Positions 42,301 through 49,537 of a DNA stretch of 64,000 bases are shown piece after piece (position 1 is the first letter of the stretch; each line of letters opens with the position of its first letter). Under the pieces are notes generated by a model, which was given only the letters and a program-made list of their open reading frames with translations, ran no database searches and was not told the origin of the DNA. The translations under genes were made by a program, and so were the position numbers. This stretch comes from Verrucomicrobiaceae bacterium (GTDB taxonomy: Bacteria; Verrucomicrobiota; Verrucomicrobiia; Verrucomicrobiales; Verrucomicrobiaceae): positions 62,001 to 126,000 of the forward strand of contig CANIBP010000006.1 in the NCBI GenBank assembly GCA_947466075.1. The letters are read 5' to 3'.

Positions 42301-43337
42301 ACGACGAGATACAACTCCTTCGCGTCCTTCACCGGCACATCGATGGAAACAAGGCGCGGCTTGCTCGTGGAGGTCAGCGCGGGCGTTTCAAAGACCGGTT
42401 TCGCCGTGCCAACGGACTTCGCGACCTTCGGGCCGTGCGCTTCGGCCATCAGCGCATCGAGCTCGGCCCGCGTCGGTGTTTTCGAGGCAATCCCGCCAGC
42501 AGGAATCTCCAAACCAGCCACCCAGGCCACGCCATTCAGCATCGTCGTGCGGAAGCTGTCGTTCGTCATGTTCGCGAAGAAGTGAAAGCCCGTGAAGCCG
42601 AAGCCGCGACCACCTTTCGGCCGATCAAACGTCCACGCGAGATGCTGCGGCTTGCCCGCAGTTACATCGGCCAACACGTCAGGATTACCGCCGTGTGGAC
42701 TCGGCTTGTCGCCTTCTTTGAAATGCACCGTGTTCAGCGGCGCGATGGCGCTGAGCACCGGCGTCACGCCCTTCATCTCCGGCACGAAGCGCATGTGGTA
42801 ATACCATTCATCCTTCGCCGAGAAGGCCTTCACGCCGTTCGACACCGGATGCTGGCCCGGCTGCACGCTCGCCTCCCACGTCGGGTTCACGGAATAAAAC
42901 GTCTCAAAGAAGCCGCCCATCCAATCGAGGAAGTTTTTGCCCTGCGAGCCGATCCTGGCCTCCACCCCATAATGAATCGCCGCGAAGCCCGCCCCGCGAT
43001 CGCAAGCCGCCTTGATGTTCACATCATCCGCCGCACGACCGCCGTGATTCAGCAGCACGATGATCGCATCCGCTTTCGTGAGGTCCTTCGGCCAATTGTT
43101 CTCCGGATACACCACCGCAAAGGCCTGCGGATAGGTCTCATTGATGCGCCGCGCCAGATATGTGGCCCCCGCGAAGAACTCATGCTGCCCGCCGCCCCCA
43201 TGCGTGCCCTTGGCCGCGATGAACACGAGCCGCTTCGTGCCCGCCGGTGCGTTGTTCTGGCCGGCGTAGTCGAGGATGTCGCGTGACTGACTGAATGCGG
43301 TCGTGGTGAGGAGTAGAAAGGTGAGAAAATGTCTCAT
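39369..43337 (-). CDS. Giant exported fusion: ThuA, NPCBM, PVC-type dehydrogenase, HEAT, haem-binding domain
   Basis: This 1322-residue protein has a signal peptide (MRHFLTFLLLTTTAFSQ). The ThuA domain (about 35-280) belongs to a different subgroup from the other two giants (AACDRGAGFAAIHYGVE). An NPCBM carbohydrate-binding-type domain follows at about 326-460 (NGIGTHAPSAIAYDLPAG). The PVC-type dehydrogenase propeller begins near 485 (LLTVPEGLEVTLWA) with DTDHDGKAD and DADGD loops. HEAT-like repeats come next, and the C-terminal planctomycete-type haem domain has CYTCH at 1212-1216 and TTTDGLVITGMVL. No SGNH module is present. It is the last gene of the likely sigma-headed operon, 46 bases after the sulfatase. 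Confidence 0.93.
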   Translation of the reverse strand: MRHFLTFLLLTTTAFSQSRDILDYAGQNNAPAGTKRLVFIAAKGTHGGGGQHEFFAGATYLARRINETYPQAFAVVYPENNWPKDLTKADAIIVLLNHGGRAADDVNIKAACDRGAGFAAIHYGVEARIGSQGKNFLDWMGGFFETFYSVNPTWEASVQPGQHPVSNGVKAFSAKDEWYYHMRFVPEMKGVTPVLSAIAPLNTVHFKEGDKPSPHGGNPDVLADVTAGKPQHLAWTFDRPKGGRGFGFTGFHFFANMTNDSFRTTMLNGVAWVAGLEIPAGGIASKTPTRAELDALMAEAHGPKVAKSVGTAKPVFETPALTSTSKPRLVSIDVPVKDAKELYLVVSDEGSKSCDWSNWIEPKLIMADGKAVDLATLKWKGDDAGFGRTRIGTNHTGKPMLVDKQTYTNGIGTHAPSAIAYDLPAGVVRFTAKVAIDDGGMARGGKPSDAQVKFLVYTAAPATREAKAAANPPNFSEGPQLVPAELLTVPEGLEVTLWANSPMLYNPTNIDFDAQGRLYVAEGVNYRREGSRRKEGDRIVVLEDTDHDGKADKSSVFVQEPGLAAPLGVAVLDGKVVVSQPPDLLVYSDADGDLKPEKREVLLTGFNGRQHDHSLHSVTAGPDGQWYFNQGNTGAEFTDRSGKTFRMGSPYQLQNIAGMKSDDGHVWIGGFSARMNSDGSNVNIIGHNYRNSYEQALTSYGDLFQSDNDDPPACRVSHVLEGGNAGFASADGQRAWGADKRPGQDTPTAEWRQEDPGTMPAGDVYGGGSPTGVAFYENGVLGEKWRGLLLACEAGKNVIFGYLPKADGAGFKLERMDFMTSNKEKQWAGSDFLGGKETNELKTKFRPSDVCVGPDGALYVADWFDARVGGHGTRDDGFTGAIYRIAPKGFRSVVPKLDLNTFEGQIAALKSPAVNVRNSGFTRLKAAGAKSVPAVAALLEDSDSFIAARGAWLLAQLGDEGIAKVKPWLQSKDATQRLVAYRALRRANHDVLAMATKMAADSDAAVRREVALTLRDVPAEKSVPILVKIAQQFDGNDRSYLDALGLGSEGKESQVFAALKPAWDDAFARIAWRLHPPEAVEGFKTRVLDDKLSKDQRQLMLTALAFTQSPEAAGVVIELAQKKDFPLQEMAKWWLMNRKNNDWKAYGIEQSLKALGIYDPDKVKLTASPLPPLPANAKAFDLKAIAKLQGDAKRGATAIATCYTCHRIGTQGIDFGPDLTTFGKQQTADVLIQSIAEPSKGISHGFEGTEITTTDGLVITGMVLTNGDPVLIKCMGGIVQTVPKKRIAGTKKIKGRSLMYEPTLLGLTEQSIADIVAYLKSL

Positions 43338-43383
43338 GCGGTTGGATATCTAAAAGTCGGGTGTGAGTATTCGTGCAGCGAGG

Positions 43384-44784
43384 CTATTTCTTGCTCTTCT
43401 TTTCGCCTGAGCCCTTCACGGGCGGACTCCACTCAGCAGTCGCTGGAGTGGCGACTTTCAGAGCGCTGTTATCGCCGCTTTGCTGCATTTCTTTTTCGAG
43501 GGCGGCGGTGAGTTCGGCGACTTTGGCGGCGTGTTCGGGCTTGTCGGCGAGGTTGGTGACTTCAAAGGGGTCGGCTTGCAAATCGAAGAGCTGCGTACGG
43601 TCCACCTGCGGATAGCGGATGAGCTTCCAGCGGCCGTCGGTGAAGGCGCGTTGCACGTTTCTGTAGGCGAACATCAATTGGCTGCGGGCAGGCTTTGTGG
43701 AGTCGTTGAGCGTGGCGCTGAAGTCGATGCCTTCGCTGGTTTTGGGGCCTGTGACGCCACAGAGTTTACCGAGCGTGGGCAGCACATCGAAGAGGTAGCA
43801 CAGGGCTTCGGTGCGTTTGTTTTCCGCGATGCCTGGACCAGCGATGATGAGCGGAACACGCATGGAGTGCTCATAGACGTTTTGTTTGCCGATCAGTCCG
43901 TGGCTGCCGCGGGCGACGCCGCTGTCGGCGGAGAAAACGATGATCGTGTTCTTCGCATGAGGCGAAGCTTCCAGCGCGGCGAGCACGCGACCGATCTGCA
44001 CATCGAGAAAGGAGATGTAGCGGTAGTACTCGGCAAGGAAGTTGCGCACGTTTTCCTCTGTGCGTGGCCAGGGTAGGAGTTGCTCGTCGCGGATGGCCAT
44101 CTCGCCATTGTTGAAGGGATGCTGCGGCAGAAAGTTCGGCGGCAGCGGGATTTGGTCCGCCGTGTACTTGATGGGGAAATCGTCGGGCACGATGTGCGGA
44201 TCGTGCGGGCCGTCAAAAGGCACGTAGGCGAAGAAGGGGCCGTTCGATTGCTGCTGGATGAAGCGGATCGCTTCGTCGGCGAAGACTTCACAGGCGTGCT
44301 TGGCGCTGGGTTTGGCCGGGGCGACCTTGCCATCCACCACGTCGCTCAATTTGGCCTGCATGGGGTTTGTCATGCCACCGGTGAACATGGAGCGTGCGAT
44401 CTGAAACACGCGTGGCAGCGAGGTGTTGCCGTTGTGCCATTTGCCGCTGGCAAAAGTGGTGTAGCCAGCTTTCGCGAAAGATTCAGGCCACGTTTCATTG
44501 CGCATCAGCTTCTCGTCGATGTGAAACAGGTTCTGCCCCGAAAGCAGCATCGCCCGTGATGGCACGCAGGTGGCTCCGCCCATGCCGCCCTGCATGTAGG
44601 CCCGGCTGAAAGCGACGCCGCGATGCGCGAGGCGATCGAGATTCGGCGTCTTGATCACCGGATTGCCCAGCGCGGCGATGGTGTCCGCGCGTTGATCATC
44701 GGCGAAGAAGAAGAGGATGTTGGGCTTGGTGGCCGCGTTCGCAAGCGACGTGACTGAGAGGAGTGTGAGGAGAAGGCGCTTCAT
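43384..44784 (-). CDS. Exported sulfatase (formylglycine-dependent)
   Basis: The 466-residue protein has a signal peptide (MKRLLLTLLSVTSLANA) and the sulfatase fold (PF00884). Metal-binding Asp residues are in FFFADDQRAD (29-30). The formylglycine motif C-x-P-S-R is at 73-77 (TCVPSRAMLLSGQ), and the substrate-site motif GKWH is at 114-117. Near residues 300-315 lies FSADSGVARGSHGLIGKQN with further metal ligands. It should hydrolyse sulfate esters once Cys73 is converted to formylglycine by an FGE enzyme, which is not in this window. The substrate is probably a sulfated glycan. It is placed 9 bases after the ThuA gene within the sigma-headed gene run. Confidence 0.95.
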   Translation of the reverse strand: MKRLLLTLLSVTSLANAATKPNILFFFADDQRADTIAALGNPVIKTPNLDRLAHRGVAFSRAYMQGGMGGATCVPSRAMLLSGQNLFHIDEKLMRNETWPESFAKAGYTTFASGKWHNGNTSLPRVFQIARSMFTGGMTNPMQAKLSDVVDGKVAPAKPSAKHACEVFADEAIRFIQQQSNGPFFAYVPFDGPHDPHIVPDDFPIKYTADQIPLPPNFLPQHPFNNGEMAIRDEQLLPWPRTEENVRNFLAEYYRYISFLDVQIGRVLAALEASPHAKNTIIVFSADSGVARGSHGLIGKQNVYEHSMRVPLIIAGPGIAENKRTEALCYLFDVLPTLGKLCGVTGPKTSEGIDFSATLNDSTKPARSQLMFAYRNVQRAFTDGRWKLIRYPQVDRTQLFDLQADPFEVTNLADKPEHAAKVAELTAALEKEMQQSGDNSALKVATPATAEWSPPVKGSGEKKSKK

Positions 44785-44793
44785 GAGAGATCA

Positions 44794-45672
44794 TTATTGT
44801 CTATTGCCAGTGCCCAGCCAGCGTGCGGCGTTTTCGATGACTTTGAGCGGTTCGGCTTGTTTGAAGACGGGGAAGGTCTCGTGGCCAGGACGGAAATAGA
44901 AGACGCGGCCTTTGCCCACGGTCCAAACGCAACCACTACGGAAGTGCTCGCCCTTGTCCCACTTCTCTTCGAACACGACCTCATCGGGTGGTGGCACGTG
45001 GAAGGGCTCTCCATACATCTCGGTCTGCGGGATGTCCCATTTCGCAGGCAGGCCAGCGGCGATGGGATGATCGGTAAGGAGTGTGGTGACGTGCGAGGGC
45101 GCTCCATCGGCACGATAAGCCGGAAAGACGCACTGCGGCAGCGTGAGCTTCCACACGCCGCTTTCGCCTTTCTCGATGTAGGGCGTGGTGCGGGCCACTT
45201 TGGGGCGGACGATGCCATAGGGCTTGTCGTTGGTGTATTCCCACGGCACGCCGGGCATTTCCTTCATCGCATCGGCTTTCGAGCGCTCCTGCATGAGTCG
45301 CACAAAGGGCTTGGACCAATGCGCGGAGTGCAGGGCGATGAGGCTGAGCTTGCCATCCATCACGCGCTTCACCACAGCCTCGACTCGCGCATCATCCTGA
45401 TCCTTCTGCCGCGCATGGCTCCAAAAGACGAGCACATCGGTCGTATCAAGTGTGGCATCATCAAGACCCTGCTCTGGCGCATGGATATTCGTCGATTTCA
45501 CGGACAAACCCGACAGCGTGGTGAGATGCGCGGCAATGGTGTCGCCGAGGAATTTGTCACCGTAGGCCTTCTTTTGCGCAGGCTGTTGCTCATCCCAAAC
45601 GAGCACACGAATTGGATCAGCCGCGTGAAGCGCAGCGGTGAATAGGAGGGAAATGAAGAGGTGGCGTTTCAT
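44794..45672 (-). CDS. Exported stand-alone ThuA domain protein
   Basis: The 292-residue protein has a signal peptide (MKRHLFISLLFTAALHA) followed by a single ThuA-like domain: RVLVWDEQQPAQKKAYGDKFLGDTI, TDVLVFWSHARQKD, LIALHSAHWSKPF and GRVFYFRPGHETFPVF. ThuA proteins have a glutamine-amidotransferase-like fold. In rhizobia ThuA acts with the dehydrogenase ThuB in trehalose use through keto-sugars. By analogy it may process oxidised sugars made by the dehydrogenase domains encoded nearby, which is inference. It is spaced 9 bases from both the upstream PQQ gene and the downstream sulfatase gene. Confidence 0.92.
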   Translation of the reverse strand: MKRHLFISLLFTAALHAADPIRVLVWDEQQPAQKKAYGDKFLGDTIAAHLTTLSGLSVKSTNIHAPEQGLDDATLDTTDVLVFWSHARQKDQDDARVEAVVKRVMDGKLSLIALHSAHWSKPFVRLMQERSKADAMKEMPGVPWEYTNDKPYGIVRPKVARTTPYIEKGESGVWKLTLPQCVFPAYRADGAPSHVTTLLTDHPIAAGLPAKWDIPQTEMYGEPFHVPPPDEVVFEEKWDKGEHFRSGCVWTVGKGRVFYFRPGHETFPVFKQAEPLKVIENAARWLGTGNRQ

Positions 45673-45681
45673 GTGGAGGGG

Positions 45682-47352
45682 TTATTTGGCGTTTGAGGTC
45701 TTCTTGCCGATGCAGACGACTTCCTTCAAGCTGCGATGGTAGATGCGGCCCGCGTCATAGCTGATGGAATTCAGGCTCCAAGTCTCGCCGGATGGACCCA
45801 GGTCATTCACGGCGAGCAGTGCGCTCGCATCAAGCACCGGAGCCTTGGAATCGATGACGTAGGTGATGCCGATCATCGTGGTGACATAGATTTTGTCATT
45901 GATGGCGACGGGACTGCCCCAGAAGGCGGGGATTTCCCAACCATCGGTGCGTGAGCGATCCTCGGCGGCAACGTCCTGGCCTGCGGAGTTCAGTGTGGTG
46001 GTGTGTTGAGCGATGCCATAGACAAGTTCATCGGGTGTGCCCGGTTTACGGATGACAGTGACGGGCACTTCGAAATACTCGACCTTACCAGTCGCAATGT
46101 TCACGCGTGCGATGCAGTGCGACGGGCCACCACGGCCTTTGGGCGGGTGCGAATTGCGGCGATGCGCGGTGCTGGTGAGGAAGTAGTGATAGCCGTTGAG
46201 CACGATGTTGGCGTGCCAGGCTGGAAGCACGCGAATGACTTCCTGGGGTTTGAGAACATTGCGCGGTGCGAGCTCACGCATGTCACGAAGATTGACGTTG
46301 GTGTGAACGATGTGCTGCTTTGTCGCCGGATCCCACTGCCGGTAATCCACACCGCGAATGAGCGACTGCTCGGACAAGAGTTTGCCCGTGCTGCTGTCGA
46401 AGATGAGGTGCGACTCTTCGGGGTTGAGCTTGAACCAAAACGCATGTTTCGCATCCCAATGCAGTGTCCACAGGGCCTGCCACGTCGGTGCGGCAAGCGA
46501 ACCGGGTTCTGCGAGCGATTGGCCGTTGTTGTCGGTATCAGCAACGAAACGCCAGAGCGTTTTGCCCTCGCTGCCCGGCGCGAGCGAGATGAGAGACAGG
46601 CCCACCGGGCGCTCCGGCACGTCGTGGTGTCCACCGCGTCCCGTCAGCACCGCAGGCTCGCCCTTGGCCGTGTGTCCGAAAACAGAGGTGCAATAGGTCG
46701 TGGTGCCGTCATCGGCGATCCAGCGAGTCTTGCCGGTGTTCTTGTCGATGCCACGTTGGTAGTTCCAACCGGATTTCTCCGGCGGTGTTTCATCTGCGGG
46801 CTCGACATTGATGATCGTGTCGCCGACCAACATCGGCTCGTGCTGCTTGTTAAACGGATAAGGCTTGCCCCAGGGCATGAAACTGCGCCGCCAGACTTCT
46901 TTGCCAGCGAAATCCCAGCAACCCATCTCGCCACTGTTGTTGGTGAACCACACATGCTTGCCATCGGTCACTGGGGTCGGTGAAGTCGAGTCACTGTAAG
47001 CATAGAGCATGGGACTCTCTGTCGGTCCATGGAGCTTCACGGACCACAGGAGCTTGCCCGTGCGTGCGTCGAGGCAGTGGCCAAGGATGGTGCTGGAAAA
47101 AAGGGAATCACCGGCCTTGAAGACATCGAACGTCGTCAGAAAAAGCCGATCACCCCAGACGGCGATGCCGCTTTGACCACCATTGGGTAGCGCTGTGCGC
47201 CAGAGGATGTTTTGATCACGAGCGACACTCCATTGCACCGCCGCATCGGGTCCGTGGATTTGCCAATTGCCATCAGGGCCCGCTGCTTGAGGCCATTCAG
47301 CAAAGATAGGGGCTACGAGCAGACAGAGAGTCACGGTGAGGCTGAGTTTCAT
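45682..47352 (-). CDS. Exported PQQ-type (quinoprotein-like) beta-propeller protein
   Basis: The 556-residue protein has a signal peptide (MKLSLTVTLCLLVAPIFA). Propeller blades follow with tryptophan-docking motifs such as DQNILWRTALPNGGQSGIAVWGDRLFLTT, ARTGKLLWSVKLHGP, GCWDFAGKEVWRRSF and GKLLSEQSL. This is typical of PQQ-binding-like propellers (PF13360). Whether it binds PQQ cannot be said; many PVC members probably do not. It could be a periplasmic alcohol or sugar dehydrogenase, or a structural propeller. It follows the FecR-LamG gene after 31 bases, and a 17-base palindrome lies in that gap. Confidence 0.9.
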   Translation of the reverse strand: MKLSLTVTLCLLVAPIFAEWPQAAGPDGNWQIHGPDAAVQWSVARDQNILWRTALPNGGQSGIAVWGDRLFLTTFDVFKAGDSLFSSTILGHCLDARTGKLLWSVKLHGPTESPMLYAYSDSTSPTPVTDGKHVWFTNNSGEMGCWDFAGKEVWRRSFMPWGKPYPFNKQHEPMLVGDTIINVEPADETPPEKSGWNYQRGIDKNTGKTRWIADDGTTTYCTSVFGHTAKGEPAVLTGRGGHHDVPERPVGLSLISLAPGSEGKTLWRFVADTDNNGQSLAEPGSLAAPTWQALWTLHWDAKHAFWFKLNPEESHLIFDSSTGKLLSEQSLIRGVDYRQWDPATKQHIVHTNVNLRDMRELAPRNVLKPQEVIRVLPAWHANIVLNGYHYFLTSTAHRRNSHPPKGRGGPSHCIARVNIATGKVEYFEVPVTVIRKPGTPDELVYGIAQHTTTLNSAGQDVAAEDRSRTDGWEIPAFWGSPVAINDKIYVTTMIGITYVIDSKAPVLDASALLAVNDLGPSGETWSLNSISYDAGRIYHRSLKEVVCIGKKTSNAK

Positions 47353-47360
47353 GGATCGAA

Positions 47361-47377
47361 GATAAACAGAGTTTATC
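47361..47377. promoter_or_regulatory. Perfect palindrome GATAAACAGAGTTTATC in operon gap
   Basis: GATAAAC and GTTTATC are exact inverted 7-mers around AGA, in the 31-base gap between the FecR-LamG and PQQ genes. It is AT-rich against a GC-rich background, so a protein-binding site or a small mRNA hairpin before the PQQ start codon is possible. Confidence 0.35.
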
Positions 47378-47383
47378 GCTCAC

Positions 47384-48889
47384 TTATTCGCCAAGCGCGG
47401 AAATCTCTGCATCGCTCAGCGCACGATCCCACAACGCGAACTCGTCCATCGCGCCGCTCAGGTGGCGGATGGCAACGCCGCCTTGGTGACGGCGATCGTT
47501 CCAGTTACCGAGTTCGGCGATGCCGAGTTTGAGCGGCGAGGCGTCTTTGAGCGGCAGGCGGGCCAGCAGGTCGCCATTGGCGTAGTGGCGGATTTCTTTG
47601 GCGGCGGGATCAAAGACGACGGCGAGATGCATCCAGCGGCCGAAGCGCTCGGGGGTAAAGAAAACCGGCGTGTCGTAGTCCACATGATGAGCATTCCCTT
47701 TCCCGGCCACGCCGAGGCGGATTTTGCCTTCGCGGGTGATCTGCCAGTGGACTTTGCGGTCGCTCCAGCCCTCGGACATGAAGATGGAGTTCAAGGAGCG
47801 GTCGAGGCCGTTCACACGCATCCATACGCCCATCGTGAGCGCTTTCGTTTCGCCTGCAATGCCAAGGCGCACGCGGTCGCTGACGTTGCGAAACTCCAAT
47901 GCGCGCTTCTCCGGCCAGCGGCCAGCGGTCCATGAGGCACCGACGATGCTGCCGTCCTCGCCTGCATGAGCGTGATTGCGCAAGGAGCGAGCCGATTCGT
48001 CGTCTTGAAAGTCGAAATGGATCTTCAAACTCGGATCGGCATTCAGTTTGGCGCATTGCACCTGCCAGCGCTCAAACTGCGAGCGATCCGACAAAGCCGT
48101 GCGCGCATTGATTTCGTTGAGTGAGGCAAAGCTCGAGGCATTCGAGGCGAGAAGCTTCGAATCGGCCGCAAAAGACATCGCTTGGCCTTCTTTGAGCGAT
48201 TTCATCGACTCGGCGGCCTTGTGCAACTCTACCTCGCCTTTGAACACATGGACCTCTGAACTCGCGTCGCTCACATCGAGGCCAAACTCGGTACCGAGAT
48301 CGACGATGGTGCCTTTCGGCGTGTTGATGCGAAAACCTTTGGCCTGCGGCGGCACATTGGCGCTGAGCTTGCCACGCGTGCAGCTGGCCTCGCCGCTGGA
48401 GATGAGCTGGAATTCGGCGGGGCCTTCGATCAAAACGCGGGCACCTTGATAAAACTCGATCTGCGCGATGCCTGACTTCAGTTTGATCAGTCCAGGTGAA
48501 AGCGGTGTGCCAGGCGTGATGGCGACGGATTCCCATTCGAGGTTCACGCCACGCGTAAGCACCGCAACGGAAGCCGTGGTCTCTTCAACATCGGATTTCA
48601 GCCATGACATAGCCATCCAAGCACTCATGAGCGCGATGCACGCCGCCATCGCGGCGACGCTCGTGACAGTGGCGAAGGTGAAACGGCGCTTTGGCAACAG
48701 AGCGGGCCGAATGATGTGGTTCGCCGCCAGCGGTTTCGTGGCGTGCAGCATCGCGTCCATCTCGAAGTGCTGGATCAGATTTTCACCCAGTTCTGGCTGC
48801 ACTTTGAGCAACTCATGCAACTGCTCCGCCTCGGCATCGCTGAGTGTGCCTTCGAGGTAATGCTGGATCAATGTGTCGACCTCAAGCAT
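47384..48889 (-). CDS. FecR-domain membrane protein with C-terminal LamG domain
   Basis: The 501-residue protein has a short cytoplasmic N-terminus (MLEVDTLIQHYLEGTLSDAEAEQLHEL) that probably binds the sigma factor. A membrane helix spans about 70-96 (FATVTSVAAMAACIALMSAW). A periplasmic FecR domain lies at about 120-225 (GARVLIEGPAEFQL, INTPKGTIVDLGTEFGLDV), followed by a LamG/concanavalin-type domain at about 300-500 (TMGVWMRVNGLDRS, YANGDLLARLPLKD, GAMDEFALWDRALSDAEI). This layout suits a transmembrane sensor that detects a carbohydrate and controls the sigma factor. The ATG at 48889 overlaps the sigma gene end by 8 bases, showing tight coupling. Confidence 0.92.
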   Translation of the reverse strand: MLEVDTLIQHYLEGTLSDAEAEQLHELLKVQPELGENLIQHFEMDAMLHATKPLAANHIIRPALLPKRRFTFATVTSVAAMAACIALMSAWMAMSWLKSDVEETTASVAVLTRGVNLEWESVAITPGTPLSPGLIKLKSGIAQIEFYQGARVLIEGPAEFQLISSGEASCTRGKLSANVPPQAKGFRINTPKGTIVDLGTEFGLDVSDASSEVHVFKGEVELHKAAESMKSLKEGQAMSFAADSKLLASNASSFASLNEINARTALSDRSQFERWQVQCAKLNADPSLKIHFDFQDDESARSLRNHAHAGEDGSIVGASWTAGRWPEKRALEFRNVSDRVRLGIAGETKALTMGVWMRVNGLDRSLNSIFMSEGWSDRKVHWQITREGKIRLGVAGKGNAHHVDYDTPVFFTPERFGRWMHLAVVFDPAAKEIRHYANGDLLARLPLKDASPLKLGIAELGNWNDRRHQGGVAIRHLSGAMDEFALWDRALSDAEISALGE

Positions 48890-49415
48890 GAGCGTGCCCT
48901 CCCTGCTTAATGGATTGCTCGATGCACTCACGCAGTTTTTCACGCACCCGTGAAAGCGCCCGGCAGACGGTGTCCGCCTTCATGTTGATCTGCTCCGCGA
49001 TCTCCGGCGTGGCGATGTCATTGTAATAATAGAGCTCCACCAGTTCGCGGCTCTTCTCCGGCAGCTTTTGCAGGCAGGAACGCAGCACGCCGATCTCCTC
49101 CTCATAGCGCGGCGGCTTCTCACGCTCCTCCGCCAGCAGGCGAATGTGATCCGCCAGCTTTTGCACCACCTCCGGCTGCTGCCGCGTGCGCTCACGCCAC
49201 AGCCGCATGGCCACGTGCCGGGTCATCGTCGCCAGCAGAGGGCGTGCGTCCTTGCTCAGATCCCACTTCGACTCCTTCGCCATGAACTCCAAAAACACCT
49301 GCTGAGCGATGTCCTCCATCAGCCCCGGCCAGGGGGCGTATTTGAGCGCCACGCCCTTCACAAAGTCGTGATGGGCGAGGAAAACCTGCGCGGCGTGGGT
49401 TTCGGCGATGTTCAT
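48882..49415 (-). CDS. ECF RNA polymerase sigma factor, Rhodopirellula/Verrucomicrobium type
   Basis: The 177-residue protein is a sigma-70 family ECF factor of the subgroup seen in planctomycetes and verrucomicrobia (TIGR02989-like). Region 2 spans about 10-78 (FVKGVALKYAPWPGLMEDIAQQVFLEFM, LLATMTRHVAMRLWRE). Region 4 spans about 108-165 (LRSCLQKLPEKSRELVELYYYNDIATPEIAEQINMKADTVCRALSRVREKL), with a clear helix-turn-helix. I chose the ATG at 49415; the frame is open to 49496 but that part looks non-coding and contains the shared promoter-like motif. It heads a run of tightly spaced genes (FecR-LamG, PQQ, ThuA, sulfatase, giant fusion) and is divergent from the WD40 gene at 49538. It probably regulates itself and this operon. 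Confidence 0.95.
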   Translation of the reverse strand: MNIAETHAAQVFLAHHDFVKGVALKYAPWPGLMEDIAQQVFLEFMAKESKWDLSKDARPLLATMTRHVAMRLWRERTRQQPEVVQKLADHIRLLAEEREKPPRYEEEIGVLRSCLQKLPEKSRELVELYYYNDIATPEIAEQINMKADTVCRALSRVREKLRECIEQSIKQGGHAHA

Positions 49416-49443
49416 GCGTTGCCGGTAACCCAAGCGAGGAAGG

Positions 49444-49458
49444 AAAACCGGACAAGAA
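49444..49458 (-). promoter_or_regulatory. Candidate ECF promoter element TTCTTGTCCGGTTTT
   Basis: This 15-mer on the minus strand ends 28 bases before the sigma gene ATG at 49415 and is identical to the sequence at 22993-23007 upstream of a giant fusion gene. A possible -10 region GGTTACC follows about 14 bases downstream. Autoregulation by the encoded ECF factor would explain the shared sequence. The 122-base divergent gap also must hold the promoter of the plus-strand WD40 gene. Confidence 0.45.
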
Positions 49459-49537
49459 TTCGTCCAAAAAACAAGAAGCCGGCTCTTTGACCACACCGCA
49501 TGCGTAATTGTCGCCTTTGGCTGCGTACTTTGCCATC

